Shown: positions 5,800 to 13,976, counted from the stretch's first letter. The stretch: 18,523 nucleotides of DNA from UBA2160 sp964588665 (GCA_964588665.1 CAZPQQ010000065.1:1-18523), one strand, 5' to 3'. Notes: generated from the letters alone by a model not told the origin. A program made the numbers and translations.

Positions 5800-8097
5800 A
5801 TGGCCGCCCCCGACCATGAGCACATTGAAGTGCCCGCAGCCCGAGAGTTCGAGGTTGTGGGCACTCGTCCTATTCGGCACGACGGGGTGGACAAGGTCAC
5901 GGGACGCGCCGTGTTCGGGCCGGACTTTCAAACCGCCGGACTGCTGCACGGCAAGATATTGCGCAGCCCTCACGCTCATGCCCGCATCAAGGCGATAAAC
6001 ACCGCCAGAGCGGAGGCCGCTCCCGGCGTATTTGCCGTCGTGACAGCGAAGGACCTGCCCCGACAGGACGGCGACCGGCTGGTGGACCTCGGCATCGGCC
6101 CGACACGCCTCGAATTCATGCGCGACAACATCCTGGCCAGGGACAAGGTTCTGTACAAGGGCCATGCCGTGGCGGGTGTCGCAGCGATCAGTCCCCACGC
6201 GGCCGAGGAGGCCTTGGCCCTCATCGAGGTCGAATACGAAGCGCTCCCCTCCGTGTTGACCGTTTCCGAAGCGATGAAAGCCGACGCGCCCCTGCTCCAC
6301 GATAATCTCAGCGCCTCAGGGCTGGAAGAGGCCAGCGACAAACCAAGCAACGTCGCCAGCCAACTCCGCTTCAGCCTGGGGGATGTCGACAAAGGGTTCG
6401 AGGACGCGGACGTGATCGTCGAGCGGGAGTTCGACACCAGCACCGTCCACCAGGGCTACATCGAGCCTCACAATTGCACTGCGCTGTGGAACACGGACGG
6501 CAGGCTCCACATCTGGTGCAGCACCCAAGGCGCGTTCGGCTCCAGAACCGCCATTGCATGGATACTGGGGTTGCCCGTGTCTCAGATCAAAGTCACGCCG
6601 TTGGAGATTGGTGGCGGATTCGGAGGGAAGACCGCCCTGTACCTCGACCCCGTGGCGGCGCTCCTCTCCAGAAAAGTAGGGCGGCCCGTCAAGATGGTGA
6701 TGACTCGCCAAGAGGTCTTCGAAGGCACGGGACCAACGCCCGGTTCTCACATCAAGGTCAAGATGGGCGCTGCCGAAGAAGGCGTCATCACGGCGGCCCA
6801 GGCGTTTCTGGCATACGAAGCTGGCGGTTTCCCGGGTTCGCTAGTGGCGATACCGGCGATGAGTGTATTCGACGCGTACGATGTCGCGAACATGATCGTA
6901 GACGGCTTTGACGTGGTGGTGAACAAACCCAAAACCGAGCCATATCGCGCTCCCGGCGCCACCAACGCAGCGTTCGCCGTTGAGTCCGTGGTTGACGAGC
7001 TGGCCGGGAAGCTCAGGATCGACCCGATAGAGTTTCGGCTCCGGAACGCCGCCAAAGAAGGGACCCGGCGGGCTCATGGTCCAACCCATCCTCGCCTCGG
7101 CAGCGTCGAGGTGTTGGAGGCGATGAAGAGCCATCCCCACTACGACGCGCCGCTGGAAGGGCCAAACCGCGGCAGGGGCGTGGCCGTCGGGGTCTCGGGC
7201 AGCATCGGCTTTCACTCCAGTTGCACCATAAGCGTAAATGCCGACGGCTCCGTGGCTTTGGTCGAAGGTTCATCCGATCTATCAGGCAGCCGGACAGCCG
7301 TGGCCATGCAAGCCGCCGAGGCGCTGGGCATTCCCGCTGAGGACGTCCACCCATCGGTGGGGGACACCGACTCGGTGGGTTACACCTTCATGACTGGCGG
7401 AAGCCGCACCACGTTCGCCACGGGCTGGGCCGCCTACGAGGCCGCTCATGACGTGGGACGCCAGATGATCGGGCGAGCAGCCCTGATATGGGACGTGGAC
7501 GCCGATGCGCTGAAAATGGACCGCGGCGTCTTCATGTCCACGACAGACCCTGAGCTCCGGATGACGTTCAAAGAGCTTGCCGCACAATTGGAAGCCACCG
7601 GAGAGACCGTCGTTGGCCGCGGCGCGGTGAACCCAGCAGGCGCCGGAGGCTCGTTTATCGGCGACATCGTTGACGTGGAAGTGGACCCCGAAACCGGTAA
7701 AGTGGACGTCCTCCGATTCACCGCTGTTCAGGACGCGGGCAAGGCCATTCACCCGAGCCACGTGGAAGGTCAGATACAAGGCGGGACCACTCAGGGCATT
7801 GGTTGGGCTCTCAACGAAGAGTACTTCATGAACGACGACGGCAGGATGGCGAACCCGACGTTGCTCGACTATCGCATGCCCACCAGCCTCGATCTGCCGA
7901 TGATAGACGCGGTCATCGTAGAGGTGGCCAACCCTGGGCACCCATTTGGGGTGAGGGGAGTCGGCGAAGCCAGCATCGTGCCTCCGGCCGGTGCCATAGC
8001 CAACGCCATTCGCAACGCCGTCGGGGCCCGGCTCAACGAATTGCCGATGAACCCGACAGCGGTCACGAAAGCCATTCAGCGCGAGAAGAACGAGTAA
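5800..8097 (+). CDS. Molybdenum hydroxylase large (molybdopterin-binding) subunit, copy 1
   Basis: The 765-residue catalytic subunit begins with the a/b-hammerhead region VGTRPIRHDGVDKVTGRAVF. Molybdopterin contacts include GGGFGGK (271-277) and STQGAF (241-246). The active-site loop is PYRAPGA (381-387), not the AYxCSFR loop of true form I CO dehydrogenase, so CO oxidation is unlikely. The base-catalyst glutamate is E723 in GVGEA. These enzymes hydroxylate heterocycles, aldehydes or purines with water-derived oxygen. The start lies 2 nt after the 2Fe-2S gene with no strong SD of its own, which suggests translational coupling. It is a paralogue of the next gene; over the last 49 residues about two thirds are identical by eye. 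A signature-level call is safe, the substrate is not. Confidence 0.94.
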   Translation: MAAPDHEHIEVPAAREFEVVGTRPIRHDGVDKVTGRAVFGPDFQTAGLLHGKILRSPHAHARIKAINTARAEAAPGVFAVVTAKDLPRQDGDRLVDLGIGPTRLEFMRDNILARDKVLYKGHAVAGVAAISPHAAEEALALIEVEYEALPSVLTVSEAMKADAPLLHDNLSASGLEEASDKPSNVASQLRFSLGDVDKGFEDADVIVEREFDTSTVHQGYIEPHNCTALWNTDGRLHIWCSTQGAFGSRTAIAWILGLPVSQIKVTPLEIGGGFGGKTALYLDPVAALLSRKVGRPVKMVMTRQEVFEGTGPTPGSHIKVKMGAAEEGVITAAQAFLAYEAGGFPGSLVAIPAMSVFDAYDVANMIVDGFDVVVNKPKTEPYRAPGATNAAFAVESVVDELAGKLRIDPIEFRLRNAAKEGTRRAHGPTHPRLGSVEVLEAMKSHPHYDAPLEGPNRGRGVAVGVSGSIGFHSSCTISVNADGSVALVEGSSDLSGSRTAVAMQAAEALGIPAEDVHPSVGDTDSVGYTFMTGGSRTTFATGWAAYEAAHDVGRQMIGRAALIWDVDADALKMDRGVFMSTTDPELRMTFKELAAQLEATGETVVGRGAVNPAGAGGSFIGDIVDVEVDPETGKVDVLRFTAVQDAGKAIHPSHVEGQIQGGTTQGIGWALNEEYFMNDDGRMANPTLLDYRMPTSLDLPMIDAVIVEVANPGHPFGVRGVGEASIVPPAGAIANAIRNAVGARLNELPMNPTAVTKAIQREKNE

Positions 8098-8146
8098 GGC
8101 CGCACGAGCTCGGGCAGACCGTCGGTCCAACCCCGTTATTCCGCCG

Positions 8147-8343
8147 ACGATACCCGTACCTAATCCTTGATGCGGCAGCTTTCCGATGGCATGATCAATG
8201 TAGAAATTCCAGGCGCGATGGCGCCTCGAGTCATCGAGAACACAGAAGGCGAGACCCATCGATGGGTTGCCAACAAAAACAGTCGTTGTACGGAGATGGG
8301 AAAAATCTATAGTGCCGTGCAGGATGCTGCGGTGAGGATGTAA
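8147..8343 (+). pseudogene. Chimeric remnant: moaD-like 5' part fused to coxS-like 3' part
   Basis: From about 8147 to 8246 the DNA resembles the start of the MoaD/ThiS-like gene at 10768: LMRQLSDGMINVEIPGAM compares with LMQKLTDGHVNVEIPGAT. The start codon is lost (ACG in place of ATG) and a one-base shift lies near 8167. From about 8247 to 8343 it resembles the 3' end of the 2Fe-2S gene: GETHRWVANKNSRCTEMGKI then VQDAAVRM, against residues 125-156. The cluster ligand equivalent to C137 is Ser; C139 is kept. The fused part is open from ATG 8170 to TAA 8341 (57 codons), but it lacks both the C-terminal Gly-Gly of a sulfur carrier and most cluster cysteines. It ends 13 nt before the second large-subunit gene and so sits in its translation-initiation region. 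Confidence 0.8.
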
Positions 8344-8356
8344 GAGGAGGGAAGGC

Positions 8357-10627
8357 ATGGCCGTCAGAGACTACGAGCCAAACACAGTTCTGTCCACGAA
8401 AGAGTTTAACGTTGTAGGCACCCGTCCCGTCCGCCATGACGGGGCCGACAAAGTTACCGGGCGAGCCCTCTACGGAGCGGATTTCGCTGCCGCCGGGCTG
8501 CTGCACGGCATGGTGCTCAGAAGTCCGCATGCGCACGCGGTCATCAAATCCATCGACACCTCCAAAGCGGAGGCCCTCGACGGGGTCCGCGCCGTCGTAA
8601 CGGCGCAAGACTTCCCGGACTCCGCGGGCGATACCGGCGCCAAATGGGTCAGGGACAACCTGATAGCGTCGGACAAGGCGCTGTATCGCGGACATGCGGT
8701 CGCTGCTGTGGCTGCCGTCAACGCTCATGTCGCCGAAGAGGCCATCGCCCTGATCGAGGTCGAGTATGAAGTCCTGCCAGCGGTGATGACCGCGCCCGAA
8801 GCCATGAAGATCGGCGCGCCCGTGTTGCACGATTCCCTACGAACCGACGACTTGGGCGAGACCGGCGACAAGCCAACCAACATTGCGTCCCACCTCCAAC
8901 AGAAATTGGGCGACGTGCGAGACGGGTTAGCGGTAGCCGACATTGTCATCGAACGCGAGTTCGTCACCAAGACAGTCCACCAGGGATACATCGAGCCGCA
9001 CAACTCCACGGCTCTGTGGAACAACGACGGCCGGCTCCAGGTATGGTGCAGCACCCAGGGCGCCTTCACGGTGCGTGACTCGCTGGCGCAAGCGCTGGAC
9101 ATTCCCGTCAGCCAGATCAAGGTCACTCCCATGGAGATCGGCGGAGGGTTTGGCGGCAAGATCCCGACCTACCTGGACGCGACGACCGCGCTGCTCTCCA
9201 AGAAATCAGGGCGCCCCGTGAAGATCCTTATGAGCCGCAAAGACGTCTTCGAGGCCACCGGCCCGACGTCTGGAAGTCGCATGACGATCAAGATGGGCGC
9301 CACGAACGACGGCAAGATTGTCGCCGCCACGGCGAATCTGGAATTCGAGGCCGGCGCCTATCCCGGCTCAGCGGTGGGCATGGCCTCGATGTGCGTGTTC
9401 ACCGCGTACGTTATCCCGAATATCCTCATCGACGGATACGACGTCGTCACCAACAAGCCCAAGGCTGAGCCGTATCGCGCCCCCGGCGCGCCCAACGCCG
9501 CCTACGCGGCTGAGCAGGTGGTCGCCGAATTGGCCACTCAACTGGGCATCGACCCGTTGGACTTCCGTCTGAAGAACGCCGCCCACGAGGGCACCGTACG
9601 ACCGGACGGCCTGACTAACCCTCGGATTGGGTGCGTCGAAGTCCTGGAGGCGATGAAGGACCACGCGCACTACGAAGCTCCGTTGGACGGCCCGTACAAA
9701 GGGCGAGGCGTGGCCATCGGCTTCTGGTTCAACATCGGCTTCGACTCGGCGTGCAACATCAGCGTGAACGCCGACGGGACAGTGACGCTGGTCGAGGGTT
9801 CCACCGATATCGGCGGCTCCCGGGCTTCGATCGCAATGCAGGCAGCGGAGGTTCTGGGAATCTCCGCGGAGAGCGTTCACCCATCGGTGGTAGACACCGA
9901 CTCGGTGGGATACACGGCCATGACAGGCGGAAGCCGCACCACGTTTGCCACCGGCTGGGCGGCCTACGAAGCGGCCCAAGACGTTAAACGCCAGATGATC
10001 GACCGGGCGTCCCAGATCTGGGATGTCGATGCTGACGGCGTCGAGTTCGAAGATGGCGTCTTCAAGTCCAAATCCGACCCCGAGCTCAGCATGAGCTTCA
10101 AGGATCTGTCCAGACAGCTTTCGGCGACCGGCGGACCAATCACCGGGCGAGCGGCCATCAATCCCCAGGGCGCGGGCGGCTCGTACGCTGGGAACATCGT
10201 GGACGTTGAAGTCGACCCGGACACGGGCAAGGTGACGGTCACCAGGTTCACCACCGTGCAAGACGCAGGCAAAGCCATCCACCCCAGCTACGTCGAGGGG
10301 CAGATGCAGGGCGGCAGCGTGCAAGGCTTAGGTTGGGCGCTCAACGAGGAGTACTACATGAACGCCGACGGCGGCATGGACAACTCTTCGCTGTTGGACT
10401 ACCGGCTGCCTACGATCCTCGACCTGCCGATGATCGACACCGTCATAGTCGAGGTGGCCAACCCCGGGCACCCATTCGGGGTCCGAGGCGTCGGCGAGGC
10501 GAACATCGTACCGCCGCTGGCCGCGGTCGCCAACGCGGTGGCGGATGCGATCGGAACGCGATTGCATGAGCTGCCGATGAACCCGGCTGCCGTTGCGAAA
10601 GCGATTCAGACCAAGAACGGCGATTAA
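8357..10627 (+). CDS. Molybdenum hydroxylase large (molybdopterin-binding) subunit, copy 2
   Basis: This 756-residue paralogue of the preceding large subunit has VGTRPVRHDGADKVTGRALY at the N-terminus, GGGFGGK at 262-268, PYRAPGA at 372-378 and the catalytic E714 in GVGEAN. Both copies keep every active-site motif, so both are probably active. The main visible differences are a shorter segment near residue 88-100 and changes around STQGAF, where GSRTAIAWIL in copy 1 is TVRDSLAQAL here; both could alter substrate choice. The start has an excellent AGGAGG SD (8345-8350). No second FAD or 2Fe-2S gene accompanies it, so both large subunits may share one set of small subunits, or form a hetero-dimeric catalytic layer. 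A 15-bp stem-loop follows before the moaD-like gene. Confidence 0.94.
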   Translation: MAVRDYEPNTVLSTKEFNVVGTRPVRHDGADKVTGRALYGADFAAAGLLHGMVLRSPHAHAVIKSIDTSKAEALDGVRAVVTAQDFPDSAGDTGAKWVRDNLIASDKALYRGHAVAAVAAVNAHVAEEAIALIEVEYEVLPAVMTAPEAMKIGAPVLHDSLRTDDLGETGDKPTNIASHLQQKLGDVRDGLAVADIVIEREFVTKTVHQGYIEPHNSTALWNNDGRLQVWCSTQGAFTVRDSLAQALDIPVSQIKVTPMEIGGGFGGKIPTYLDATTALLSKKSGRPVKILMSRKDVFEATGPTSGSRMTIKMGATNDGKIVAATANLEFEAGAYPGSAVGMASMCVFTAYVIPNILIDGYDVVTNKPKAEPYRAPGAPNAAYAAEQVVAELATQLGIDPLDFRLKNAAHEGTVRPDGLTNPRIGCVEVLEAMKDHAHYEAPLDGPYKGRGVAIGFWFNIGFDSACNISVNADGTVTLVEGSTDIGGSRASIAMQAAEVLGISAESVHPSVVDTDSVGYTAMTGGSRTTFATGWAAYEAAQDVKRQMIDRASQIWDVDADGVEFEDGVFKSKSDPELSMSFKDLSRQLSATGGPITGRAAINPQGAGGSYAGNIVDVEVDPDTGKVTVTRFTTVQDAGKAIHPSYVEGQMQGGSVQGLGWALNEEYYMNADGGMDNSSLLDYRLPTILDLPMIDTVIVEVANPGHPFGVRGVGEANIVPPLAAVANAVADAIGTRLHELPMNPAAVAKAIQTKNGD

Positions 10628-10688
10628 CAACTGACGAGACCGCGGGCCGGAGGCACAAGCTTTCGGACTCGCAACGAACGTTGCAATC

Positions 10689-10724
10689 TGTGCGCCAGAT
10701 TCGTATCATCGAATCTGGCGCGCA
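10689..10724 (+). terminator. Stem-loop between the second large subunit and the moaD-like gene
   Basis: GCGCCAGATTCG (10692-10703) pairs with CGAATCTGGCGC (10710-10721) around TATCAT, and three more pairs (one G-T) extend it to 15 bp. No T-run follows, so it may be an attenuator, processing site or mRNA-stability element rather than a full terminator. Confidence 0.5.
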
Positions 10725-10767
10725 CTCATCTTGGGAAGGACCCTTGGGACGGAATGGAGGTCAACCG

Positions 10768-11031
10768 ATGGCTACCGTCTACATCCCTTCGTTGATGCAG
10801 AAGCTGACCGATGGTCATGTCAACGTCGAAATTCCCGGCGCGACCGTGCGCCAGATAATCGAAAACCTGGAAAGCAAGCACCCCGGCATGAAAGAACGAC
10901 TGGTCGACGGCAACCAGGTCAAGGGAAACATCTCGGTTGCGGTCGACGGAGAGATCACGACCCTGGGCATGTTGCAAAAGGTGGGCGAAGACAGCGAGGT
11001 GCACTTCGTCCCGGCAATCGGCGGCGGATAG
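10768..11031 (+). CDS. MoaD/ThiS family beta-grasp sulfur-carrier protein
   Basis: The 87-residue protein MATVYIPSLMQKLTDGHVNV...VHFVPAIGGG has the length and the C-terminal Gly-Gly tail of ubiquitin-like sulfur carriers. These are adenylated by a MoeB/ThiF-type enzyme and then carry a thiocarboxylate, for example for molybdopterin synthesis. The ATG has GGAGG (10756-10760) 7 nt upstream; the longer frame from 10681 has no such support and would overlap a stem-loop. Its place behind molybdopterin-binding subunits suggests supply or maturation of the cofactor, though MoaD-like proteins can serve other pathways. No MoaE or MoeB gene is visible in the window. A degraded second copy of its 5' end lies at 8147-8246. 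A short CGAGGA/TCCTCG hairpin (11053-11070) follows the gene. Confidence 0.82.
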   Translation: MATVYIPSLMQKLTDGHVNVEIPGATVRQIIENLESKHPGMKERLVDGNQVKGNISVAVDGEITTLGMLQKVGEDSEVHFVPAIGGG

Positions 11032-11137
11032 GCCGCGCCGTCATGATTTAGGCGAGGAGGGGCGTCCTCGAACGGTTGATGTGGATGCGAACGCCCGACA
11101 TTATCAAGCAATTCAATACAACTGAAGGAGCACCACA

Positions 11138-12061
11138 ATGGCCGAAAAAGAGATCAAAGGCGTAGTCATCCCGATCCTCACGCCACTGAAGTCTGACGAG
11201 ACGGTCGACGTCGACTCGTTGCGACGATTGGTCGACTACCTGATCGACAACGGCGTCCACGGCATCTGGGCGTCCGGAACCACGGGAGAGTTCGGAAACC
11301 TGTCCGACGACGAGCGCGTACGAAGCATCGACGTTGTCGTGGAGCAGGTCGCCGGTCGCGTGCCGGTTATCGGCAACATCTCCGGCGCGAGCACCGAGCT
11401 GTCGGTCACGCTGGCCCATGCGGTCCGCGAGAGCGGGCTCGACGGCATTGCGGCCACGCCGCCGTACTACTACCCCAGCGGGCAGGACGAGTTGCTGGAC
11501 CACTACCGCTACATCCAGGACCGGGTCGGAATGCCGCTGTGGGTGTACAACATCCCCCAGACGGTCAAGACGGCGGTGACGCCCGGCACAGTCGCCACCC
11601 TGGCCGCCGAGGGAACAGTTGTGGGCGTAAAGGACAGCTCCGGAGCGGGCGAGCTTCTGGCGCAACTTAACGTCCTCTGCGAGCAGGGCGACATCGACCT
11701 TCTCCGCTTCTTGGGCACCCAGTTCCGCATTACCAACACCGTGGGAGTTGGCGTTCACGGCGTGATCCCTGGCATCGGCAACCTGATTCCGGACGCATGC
11801 GCGCGTGGCTGGGAGGCAGGCGTGGCGGGTGACGCGGACACCGTTCGAGAGTGCAACGGCATTCTGGTGGCGGCGTCCAAAATTGGCCTCGTGGCCAAAG
11901 GCGGCGGGCCAAACGCCGCCAGCTTCGGCGGAATGAAGTCGGCGCTGAAGATCATGGGCATTCTGGACAGCGACACCATGTCGAGGCCGATGCGCCAGCT
12001 CACGGACGACGAGAAGCTCGAGATCCCGGCCATCCTCAAGGAGCTCGGCCTCCAGAATTGA
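11138..12061 (+). CDS. DapA/dihydrodipicolinate synthase family lyase or aldolase
   Basis: This 307-residue TIM-barrel enzyme belongs to the DHDPS/N-acetylneuraminate lyase superfamily, which works through a Schiff base with pyruvate or another 2-oxo acid. Visible motifs are GTTGEFGNLSDDER (47-60), the tyrosine Y137 in VYNIPQ and the Schiff-base lysine K165 in VGVKDSSG. The ATG has AAGGAG (11125-11130) 7 nt upstream. Its position in a catabolic operon, not next to lysine-biosynthesis genes, favours a degradative lyase, hydratase-aldolase or dehydratase over true DapA; that is inference. Its TGA overlaps the TTG start of the next gene by three bases (TTGA), so the two are translationally coupled. 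Confidence 0.9.
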   Translation: MAEKEIKGVVIPILTPLKSDETVDVDSLRRLVDYLIDNGVHGIWASGTTGEFGNLSDDERVRSIDVVVEQVAGRVPVIGNISGASTELSVTLAHAVRESGLDGIAATPPYYYPSGQDELLDHYRYIQDRVGMPLWVYNIPQTVKTAVTPGTVATLAAEGTVVGVKDSSGAGELLAQLNVLCEQGDIDLLRFLGTQFRITNTVGVGVHGVIPGIGNLIPDACARGWEAGVAGDADTVRECNGILVAASKIGLVAKGGGPNAASFGGMKSALKIMGILDSDTMSRPMRQLTDDEKLEIPAILKELGLQN

Positions 12062-12939
12062 GCCTAAACGGCCCAACACAGGATCCGCCGCCCGACGGCG
12101 AGGACTGCTTCGTCACGATCCGGGGAGTGCGGCTTCGCTATGTGGACTGGGGCGGCGGCGGTCCGTTGATGCTGCTCCTCCACGGCGACATGCGCACCGC
12201 GAGAAGCTGGGACGCCATGGTCCGCGACCTGCGTCGGGACTTCCGGGTGCTGTCGCTCGACTCCAAGGGCCACGGCGACAGCGAGTGGCCTTCCGAGGGC
12301 TACACGTTCGCCGAAAGGGTGAAGGACCTAGAGGCTTTCTGTGACACCCTGGGTTTGCGCGACATTCACGGGGTCGGCCACTCGAACGGTGGCGTGGTCA
12401 TGAGCCTTCTGGCCGACTCCCGCGCGGACATCTTCGGGCGCCTCACTCTTCTGGAGCCCATGGTGACCGTGGGCGAGGAGTTCCAGCGCATGGTCTCCAA
12501 GCGCGCCGAGGGGCCCCGCAGAACGTGGCCCGACCGCCCGACCATGTACGAGTACCTGAAAGCCCACCCGATGACCGGACGTTGGCGCGACGACGTCATC
12601 CGCGACGTCGTGGCGCATGAAGCGATGGAGCTTCCCGACGGCACGCTGGACATGAAGTGGGCGAGGGCGTCGATGGACTGGGGCGAGCGCGAAGGCGACT
12701 ACGTCGACCTCAACCCGATCCTGTGGCGCCTGGGCATCCCGATCATGTTCATCATGAGCGACGAGCGCCGCCACGAACGGCCGTTCAGCGGATTGGATCG
12801 GATGACTGAAGAGTTGCCGGATTTCAGCGTAGTCGTCGTCAACGACAGCAGCCACAACATGTACATGAACAGGCCGAGCGCCGTGTCCGGGGCCATCCAA
12901 GCGTTCGTCCGCGGCGATAAGTTACCGGGCGCGGTCTGA
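12058..12939 (+). CDS. Alpha/beta hydrolase fold protein
   Basis: The 293-residue protein has the oxyanion-hole motif HGD at 42-44, the nucleophile elbow GHSNGG with S109, a probable acid D235 (MFIMSD) and the catalytic His H266 (NDSSHNMYMNRP). A full triad is thus present. The start is taken as TTG 12058 overlapping the DapA-family stop, giving MSLNGPTQDPPPDGEDCFVT; an AAGGAG at 12038-12043 is 14 nt away, rather far, so coupling probably drives initiation. The protein is likely cytoplasmic, with no signal peptide. Hydrolases of this kind cleave esters, lactones, amides or C-C bonds of ring-fission products, which fits a hydroxylase-hydrolase-aldolase sequence in this operon. The specific reaction is unknown. 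It converges on the next gene with only 4 nt between stops. Confidence 0.88.
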   Translation: MSLNGPTQDPPPDGEDCFVTIRGVRLRYVDWGGGGPLMLLLHGDMRTARSWDAMVRDLRRDFRVLSLDSKGHGDSEWPSEGYTFAERVKDLEAFCDTLGLRDIHGVGHSNGGVVMSLLADSRADIFGRLTLLEPMVTVGEEFQRMVSKRAEGPRRTWPDRPTMYEYLKAHPMTGRWRDDVIRDVVAHEAMELPDGTLDMKWARASMDWGEREGDYVDLNPILWRLGIPIMFIMSDERRHERPFSGLDRMTEELPDFSVVVVNDSSHNMYMNRPSAVSGAIQAFVRGDKLPGAV

Positions 12940-12943
12940 GCCC

Positions 12944-13147
12944 TCACAGGCGGGTCGGTCCGGAGGCAATGGCTTTGAGCTCTGCCCTCTCCCTGGGTGA
13001 GAGGCCTGTCCAGCCATCCGGATCAAAGGTGTGCACGCCGGCGGGATAGAAAGGCGGCCACACGGAACGACGGCCAGCCTTGGCCGCGGTCTTGCCTCTT
13101 CCCGGCAATTTCAGCGTGATGTTGATGGTCAACGTGTGTGTGGACAT
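12944..13147 (-). CDS. Small hypothetical protein
   Basis: I do not recognise this 67-residue protein. It has a polar N-terminus (MSTHTLTINITLKLPGRGKT), a central aromatic/proline patch (RRSVWPPFYPAGVHTFDPDGW) and an end that reads SPRERAELKAIASG. It is basic overall, with no membrane helix, signal peptide or cysteines. The ATG at 13147 is preceded by GGAG about 8 nt upstream, which supports translation. It is transcribed divergently from the CGNR regulator gene, sharing a 130-nt intergenic region with palindromes, so that regulator may control it. Its stop lies 4 nt from that of the alpha/beta hydrolase gene. Confidence 0.55.
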   Translation of the reverse strand: MSTHTLTINITLKLPGRGKTAAKAGRRSVWPPFYPAGVHTFDPDGWTGLSPRERAELKAIASGPTRL

Positions 13148-13165
13148 CGCTCTCTCCGCCTTCGG

Positions 13166-13253
13166 TTGAACTAACCCGTATACCGTGTTATGGTGGTTAT
13201 ACAGGCCATCTTAGCTGGTCGATTCTAACCTGTCAAGTATTTTTAGCAGGTTA
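13166..13253 (+). promoter_or_regulatory. Promoter and operator-like palindromes of the CGNR regulator
   Basis: TTGAAC (13166-13171), 17 nt and TATGGT (13189-13194) form a plausible promoter. GTATA (13178-13182) and TATAC (13198-13202) bracket the -10. Downstream, TAACCTG (13226-13232) and CAGGTTA (13247-13253) form a perfect inverted repeat with a 14-nt spacer, ending 12 nt before the SD. The layout fits repression or autoregulation, but the binding protein is inferred only from proximity. Confidence 0.4.
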
Positions 13254-13277
13254 TGTTTGCGACCGAAGGGCAGGCAC

Positions 13278-13907
13278 ATGGCGGACGAGTCTGGCGCCCC
13301 TCCGGAGTTCGATATGAGTGGGGGAGCGCTCTGTTTCGACTTCGTCAACACGCTTGAAGACCGCCCCTATCCCGAGCCCAACGAGCGCCTCCGGCGTTAT
13401 GCCGACCTGGTCGCCTGGGGCAGACAGGCCGGCGTGCTGACCAAGGGCCAAGTAGTCATCCTCGCGGACGTCGAGGACCGCGACCCGGATGCTGCGGCAG
13501 CGGCTCTCGGTGGATTCATCAAGTTGCGGGAGTCGCTGTTCCGGATATTCGCGGCGGTCGTCGACGGGAGCGCTGCCGATGAGGCCGACATGGCTTGCCT
13601 GAACGGGGCGCTCGCCCAAGCGCTCAGCCCGTGCTGCCTCGTTCCGAAGGACGGCGGGTTCGTAATCGACTGGCGAGACGACTCCGAGTCGCTGGACCGC
13701 GCGATTTGGCCGGTCGTGCGCTCGGCAGCGGACCTCCTGACATCCGATCAACTCGATCGGGTGTGCCTGTGCAATGGCCCGACATGCCAGTGGATGTTTC
13801 TGGACGAATCTCGCAACCGAAGCCGGCGCTGGTGTGACATGAAGACCTGCGGCAACCAGGCTAAAGCCCGGGCGCACTACCAGCGCTCGAAAGCCCAAGA
13901 CGGCTGA
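13278..13907 (+). CDS. CGNR zinc-finger / ABATE domain transcriptional regulator
   Basis: This 209-residue protein begins with the ABATE-type domain (GGALCFDFVNTLEDRP, then LRRYADLVAWGRQAGVL). It ends with a CGNR zinc finger: C165, C170, C186 and C191 in CNGPTCQWMFLDESRNRSRR followed by WCDMKTCGNQAKARAHY. Such proteins are putative DNA-binding, stress-linked regulators of poorly known ligand. The ATG at 13278 has AAGGG 7 nt upstream; the frame opens at a TTG at 13257, which would place the SD inside the gene. It is divergent from the small hypothetical gene and lies 69 nt upstream of the VOC-family gene, with which it is probably co-transcribed. Confidence 0.9.
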   Translation: MADESGAPPEFDMSGGALCFDFVNTLEDRPYPEPNERLRRYADLVAWGRQAGVLTKGQVVILADVEDRDPDAAAAALGGFIKLRESLFRIFAAVVDGSAADEADMACLNGALAQALSPCCLVPKDGGFVIDWRDDSESLDRAIWPVVRSAADLLTSDQLDRVCLCNGPTCQWMFLDESRNRSRRWCDMKTCGNQAKARAHYQRSKAQDG

Positions 13908-13976
13908 ATCGCCGCGCCGGACCGGGCCGACAACGAATCACCGACCTCAATCAACGTGACGGATAAAGGGGAGCCC

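Noticed and set aside
5318..8097. True aerobic CO dehydrogenase (form I CoxL)
   Set aside because: The active-site loop is PYRAPGA, not AYxCSFR, so the enzyme is only a family member.
7282..8358. Minus-strand frame of 358 codons opposite large subunit 1
   Set aside because: Complement of a conserved coding region with no recognisable domain; the same kind of shadow occurs opposite large subunit 2 (9368-10324).
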